Shown here in pieces: positions 60,952 through 64,000 of a DNA stretch of 64,000 nt (positions within the stretch are counted from its first letter, which is position 1; each line of letters starts with the position of its first letter). The notes under the pieces were generated by a model that worked only from the letters and a program-made list of their open reading frames with translations, did not search any database and was not told the DNA's origin. The position numbers and the translations under genes were made by a program. The stretch is from Holdemanella sp. MSK.7.32 (GTDB lineage Bacteria > Bacillota_I > Bacilli_A > Erysipelotrichales > Erysipelotrichaceae). The DNA is taken from assembly GCF_024460475.1 (NCBI RefSeq), contig NZ_JANFYN010000008.1, forward strand, positions 1-64,000, in the 5' to 3' direction.

Positions 60952-60965
60952 TGGCAGTACTGCCA
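60952..60965. repeat. Second palindrome family (TGGCAGTACTGCCA)
   Basis: Perfect copy, upstream of 60533-60931. Confidence 0.8.
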
Positions 60966-61045
60966 TTTCTTTATCTATGAACTATCTCACTCACAGTTTT
61001 CTAATATTTCATATTCAAACCATTCTAATTTTTTACAACATTTCG

Positions 61046-61360
61046 TTAGCACTTATCATAGCCAACCTGGCTCCTTACACTGTTCACATATTCTAAATCG
61101 GACAAAAACTCTTTCATCAAAACGATTCGATTGGCCTTTCTTTCTACAATTCTGTGTAAACTACATATCCTACTATTATCAACTTCGGATAAGCAATCCG
61201 ATTCTTTTAAAACATTCTCCAATGCACCTTTATACTTTTTTAAATTTTTTGTTTCATCTTCAATTTCTAAAGTGTATCTTTCGATTAGAGATTGAAGTCT
61301 TTCTTCAATCATTTGTAACTCCAACATTTCCTGACGTACTTCTTCATCTTTCTTTTCCAT
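61046..61360 (-). CDS. Small coiled-coil protein
   Basis: 104 aa from the ATG at 61360. Long amphipathic helices (EVRQEMLELQMIEERLQSLI). Not recognised. Confidence 0.6.
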   Translation of the reverse strand: MEKKDEEVRQEMLELQMIEERLQSLIERYTLEIEDETKNLKKYKGALENVLKESDCLSEVDNSRICSLHRIVERKANRIVLMKEFLSDLEYVNSVRSQVGYDKC

Positions 61361-61380
61361 AATCATCACCTGATCTTTTT

Positions 61381-61399
61381 TTAAGGCAAACTGCCTTAG
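61381..61399. repeat. Palindrome, imperfect copy
   Basis: TTAAGGCA-AAC-TGCCTTAG; contains the stop of 61396-61590. Confidence 0.85.
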
Positions 61400-61590
61400 C
61401 CTAAATCGGCAACCTGTTCCTCAAAGATTTTAAGTGCAACATCATAAGAATCTCCAAAACCATAGGAATGAATTTCGCCATTTGCATTTATGTATACTAC
61501 ATAATCAAACAATGTATCATCAGGATACATTCTAGATACAAGACTTACACAGCCTTGCCTTTTTAATTCCACTTCTTTAAACCTTGCCAT
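61396..61590 (-). CDS. 64-aa protein, shares MARFKEVE start
   Basis: Starts MARFKEVELKRQG, same first eight residues as 22063-22917, then SYGFGDSYDVALKIFEEQV. GGGAG precedes the ATG. Part of the parAB operon. Confidence 0.65.
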   Translation of the reverse strand: MARFKEVELKRQGCVSLVSRMYPDDTLFDYVVYINANGEIHSYGFGDSYDVALKIFEEQVADLG

Positions 61591-61592
61591 AA

Positions 61593-61787
61593 TCAATCTC
61601 CCTTATTTCCATTTTCATCATCTGACTCATCTGTTTTTAACATCTGATGTACGTGCATACCATATCTAGTCATTTTTCCACCAAGAAATGATATCCATTT
61701 GTAGAGTGCAGCCATGCATAGAGCAAGGACTAAAAGTAGTCCTGCTCCTGCCATGACAACCATTATAAAATCTTGATTTATTCTCAT
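61593..61787 (-). CDS. Small membrane protein of par operon
   Basis: 64 aa, one helix (VVMAGAGLLLVLALCMAALYKW) and an acidic tail (DESDDENGNKGD). Overlaps parB by 4 nt. Unknown. Confidence 0.65.
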   Translation of the reverse strand: MRINQDFIMVVMAGAGLLLVLALCMAALYKWISFLGGKMTRYGMHVHQMLKTDESDDENGNKGD

Positions 61788-62659
61788 TTCATTTCCCCAT
61801 TGTCATCAAATCCAAGGATATTTAAAATGCTGTAAAAATCATCCGTCTTTTTAGATTTATCTGAAAACTGGAAGCACAACCATCCTTTTTCGATTTTCAC
61901 AGAGCGACCCATTGTTTCTTTCAGATTTTTGACAATTCGCTTGCGATCTTCCTTATCTGCACTCGATTCGGTATCTTCTATAACTGGCTCAGTCATATTG
62001 GCATCAATGACCAGCTGTTCAATTTCATCCTTCTCAATTTCGTCGGGATCTTTACGTACACGTTCATACCCTTCAATCTCATGGATAAATTTCTCAACCT
62101 TTTTTTCACCGATTCGATTTCCCAATCGCTGAGCAATCCATTTACGTTTCTGTATACCTTTAGGCTTTTCGCCTGCTTCAGCTTTTCCGTTCCAAACTTT
62201 CAAATACAGTTCAACTTTCCGTTTGTAATCTTCGTCCTGCAAAGGTCTTACTTCATTCAGTAACAGAATCATTTCCAATTCCTTTGTTTCATTTTCTGGA
62301 TCTGGTAAAACAATTACTGGCACCATTTTCTGAGCATCTGGATACAATTCTGCATTTCTTAACAATGCATCAAGGCGGAAGTGCCCGCCAAGAAGCATAT
62401 ATTTCTTGTCACTGCCATGACGATGTGATTTATTGCGATAGACATGTAGTGGTGTATACACCATACCTTGTTCGTGAATTTTCTCAGCATTTTCGATTTT
62501 ATCTTCTTCTGAATCATTTGCATCATTCAATGGGTTGAAATCAATCTCGTAGATCGAAACATTTTTTGTTGGTAATTCCTTTGTACGATCTACAAAACTG
62601 TCCACTGTGTTATATCCATTGTCGTTGAATCCAATCATTAAATCTTCAAAACTTGCCAT
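61784..62659 (-). CDS. parB: ParB-type partition protein
   Basis: 291 aa. ParB nuclease-like fold with YMLLGGHFRLDALL (the GGHRR-like box) and a helix-turn-helix (KWIAQRLGNRIGEKKVEKFIHE). Linked to parA by 18 nt. It binds a centromere; which repeat serves as that site is a key open question, and the 31-copy palindrome is one candidate. Confidence 0.88.
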   Translation of the reverse strand: MASFEDLMIGFNDNGYNTVDSFVDRTKELPTKNVSIYEIDFNPLNDANDSEEDKIENAEKIHEQGMVYTPLHVYRNKSHRHGSDKKYMLLGGHFRLDALLRNAELYPDAQKMVPVIVLPDPENETKELEMILLLNEVRPLQDEDYKRKVELYLKVWNGKAEAGEKPKGIQKRKWIAQRLGNRIGEKKVEKFIHEIEGYERVRKDPDEIEKDEIEQLVIDANMTEPVIEDTESSADKEDRKRIVKNLKETMGRSVKIEKGWLCFQFSDKSKKTDDFYSILNILGFDDNGEMK

Positions 62660-62677
62660 AATTTTCTACCCCCTTAA

Positions 62678-63550
62678 TTAGTCCTTATTCTCCAGTAATG
62701 CGATAATTTCTTCACCTAGTGATTTATAGGCATTACCTACGTTTGTATTTGTCAACACAACCTGTCTGTTCATCATACTTGCATCCTGTGTTGGCTTTTT
62801 CTGATACGGAATAATTGTTTGAAATATCATGTCATCCATGTGTTTTCTAAACCATGGAATTAAGTTTTTTTCTGTCTTTCCACGAGGTGAAACCATCGTG
62901 AATAGAACTTTTAAATCAACATTCTTCTTGTTTCTCTTTGCAATCGTAATTGTATTTTTAAGAGAAACAATCATTCCCTTAATAGATTTTCTATCAAGTT
63001 TCACTGGAATGATGTTTAAGTCACTGGCTAGTAAGGTGTTTGTACTTACTAAAGTCTGAGCTGGTGAATTATCAATCAGAATGTAGTCATATCTGTCCTG
63101 CACATTTTCAAATGCACATACTAGGCGATCTACCGCAGAACGAGTTCTATCATCTGATAAATTCTTGTCCGCTTGGCACAATCGAATCGAAGCCGGCAAT
63201 AAACTTACGTTCATGTGTTCCGTAGGTACGATTACATCTTCAATCATGTCTGGATCGTCTAAAACCTCACATAGATCACTGGCAACATTTTCAATCAAGC
63301 ATTCATCCAAAACATTGATAAAGTTTGTTCCACTTTCGATTTTTTCATCCATTGTCTGTAATTCCTTGATTGTCAAAGGCTGTCCTTTTGCACCAATACA
63401 GTCAGTCGCACTGGCTTGCATATCGGCATCCACAATCAATACTTTTTTGCCCTGCATACCAAAGTAAGTTGCCAATTCAATGGCTGTCGTAGATTTTCCA
63501 ACACCTCCTGATACATTTGAAATGTTAATAATTTTTGCAGTTTTGTTCAT
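62678..63550 (-). CDS. parA: ParA-type partition ATPase
   Basis: 290 aa. Deviant Walker A GGVGKST (residues 15-21), LIVDADMQAS, and DYILIDNSPA, all standard for ParA/Soj. Segregates plasmid copies with ParB. Divided from 63571-63951 by 20 nt. Confidence 0.95.
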   Translation of the reverse strand: MNKTAKIINISNVSGGVGKSTTAIELATYFGMQGKKVLIVDADMQASATDCIGAKGQPLTIKELQTMDEKIESGTNFINVLDECLIENVASDLCEVLDDPDMIEDVIVPTEHMNVSLLPASIRLCQADKNLSDDRTRSAVDRLVCAFENVQDRYDYILIDNSPAQTLVSTNTLLASDLNIIPVKLDRKSIKGMIVSLKNTITIAKRNKKNVDLKVLFTMVSPRGKTEKNLIPWFRKHMDDMIFQTIIPYQKKPTQDASMMNRQVVLTNTNVGNAYKSLGEEIIALLENKD

Positions 63551-63570
63551 TTTAATTTCCCCCTGTTTTT

Positions 63571-63951
63571 CTAATCTGCATATGCAATTAGGCTTTCCAT
63601 TGATAAACCATAGCCTAATAAAGCACGTTTATAATCTTCGTAAGGTTTTCCAAACGAATAAGCACATCCTGACTGTAGATTTCTTCGTTTTAAGCAAAGT
63701 AAATGTACGCAGTACAGTATCTGCTTTGATAAAACATCCATTCTCGACAAAATTTCGAGATCATGTTTTAAAACATCGTCATATGGTGTTGAACAATTGA
63801 TTGTCAACAAGTCCATAAAATCTGTATCCTCGTCGATCTCATATAGAGGAACTTTTTTGATTTGGTAATACCCTGCTTTGATATACTTCGTAAGAGTATC
63901 CAAATGCTTTTTTGTTAATGCTTTGGTTTGTTCGTAGTTAATCTTCAACAT
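63571..63951 (-). CDS. Hypothetical gene before parA
   Basis: 126 aa from the ATG at 63951 (AAAGG upstream). Helical, not recognised (KINYEQTKALTKKHLDTLTK, SGCAYSFGKPYEDYKRALLGYG). First gene of the par operon in this window; the promoter lies beyond. Confidence 0.6.
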   Translation of the reverse strand: MLKINYEQTKALTKKHLDTLTKYIKAGYYQIKKVPLYEIDEDTDFMDLLTINCSTPYDDVLKHDLEILSRMDVLSKQILYCVHLLCLKRRNLQSGCAYSFGKPYEDYKRALLGYGLSMESLIAYAD

Positions 63952-64000
63952 ACCTATCATCCTTTCATTTCACACATTTAATCTAATCCACAAGTAAGCC

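Noticed and set aside
1..64000. Search for rRNA, complete tRNA, replication initiator or integrase
   Set aside because: None seen in the translated frames or by motif; these functions must lie outside the window.

Overview
The window is a low-GC, Gram-positive (Bacillota) conjugative plasmid or plasmid-like element. The evidence is a ParA/ParB pair, a MobL-type relaxase, a coupling protein, a Gram-positive type IV secretion set, LPXTG-type pilins with sortases, and Shine-Dalgarno motifs (AGGAGG) ahead of almost every gene. The style of the genes suggests an Erysipelotrichia-like gut host, but I cannot prove that. I see no replication initiator, integrase or complete tRNA, so replication or integration functions must lie outside the window. 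Nearly all genes are on the minus strand and are described here in that direction.

Layout from high to low coordinates. 64-61 kb: partition genes parA and parB with small accessory genes. 61-58 kb: small accessory genes, including an Xre regulator divergent from a DUF6037-like protein and a DGNHR (ParB-fold) protein. 58-55 kb: a secreted CHAP hydrolase, a class B sortase and small two-helix membrane proteins, one set partly duplicated. 55-52 kb: an RHH regulator, an IS91-type transposase fragment and a bacteriocin-like secreted protein with small membrane partners. 51.9-51.2 kb: a Phd/PIN toxin-antitoxin pair. 50.9-34.5 kb: one long run of polyvalent-type proteins (toprim-like, DUF4314, ArdC-like metallopeptidase, methylase-SNF2 helicase), many ending in the same acidic tail (E-M-E-L). 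34-30 kb: small proteins, a large structured-RNA candidate and a lipoprotein. 29.8-23 kb: a sortase-assembled pilus operon with a leader peptide. 22.9-18 kb: a HipA-like kinase, a small HUH-like protein, a secreted protein and HU. 17.8-2.3 kb: the secretion and mobilisation block (lipoprotein, VirB2-like, VirB6-like, VirB3/PrgI-like, VirB4, cell-wall hydrolase, VirD4, relaxase). 1.6-0 kb: two tandem non-coding RNA genes and a small ORF.

Four plasmid-wide sequence families are what is most unusual. (1) A 19-bp palindrome, TTAAGGCA-N3-TGCCTTAA, occurs 31 times, almost always in the gap between two genes and once inside a coding sequence. (2) A promoter family has a conserved 20-nt upstream box placed exactly 21 nt from the -10 hexamer, in eight copies. 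(3) A roughly 110-nt structured RNA (five copies, one partial) has GNRA and UUCG tetraloops supported by compensatory changes. (4) Leader terminators lie between promoters and first genes. Together they look like a replicon-wide regulatory network, comparable in idea to the KorA/KorB regulon of IncP plasmids but built from motifs I do not recognise. The second notable pattern is the shared C-terminal acidic tail on unrelated proteins of the polyvalent block, which could be a conjugative co-translocation signal.
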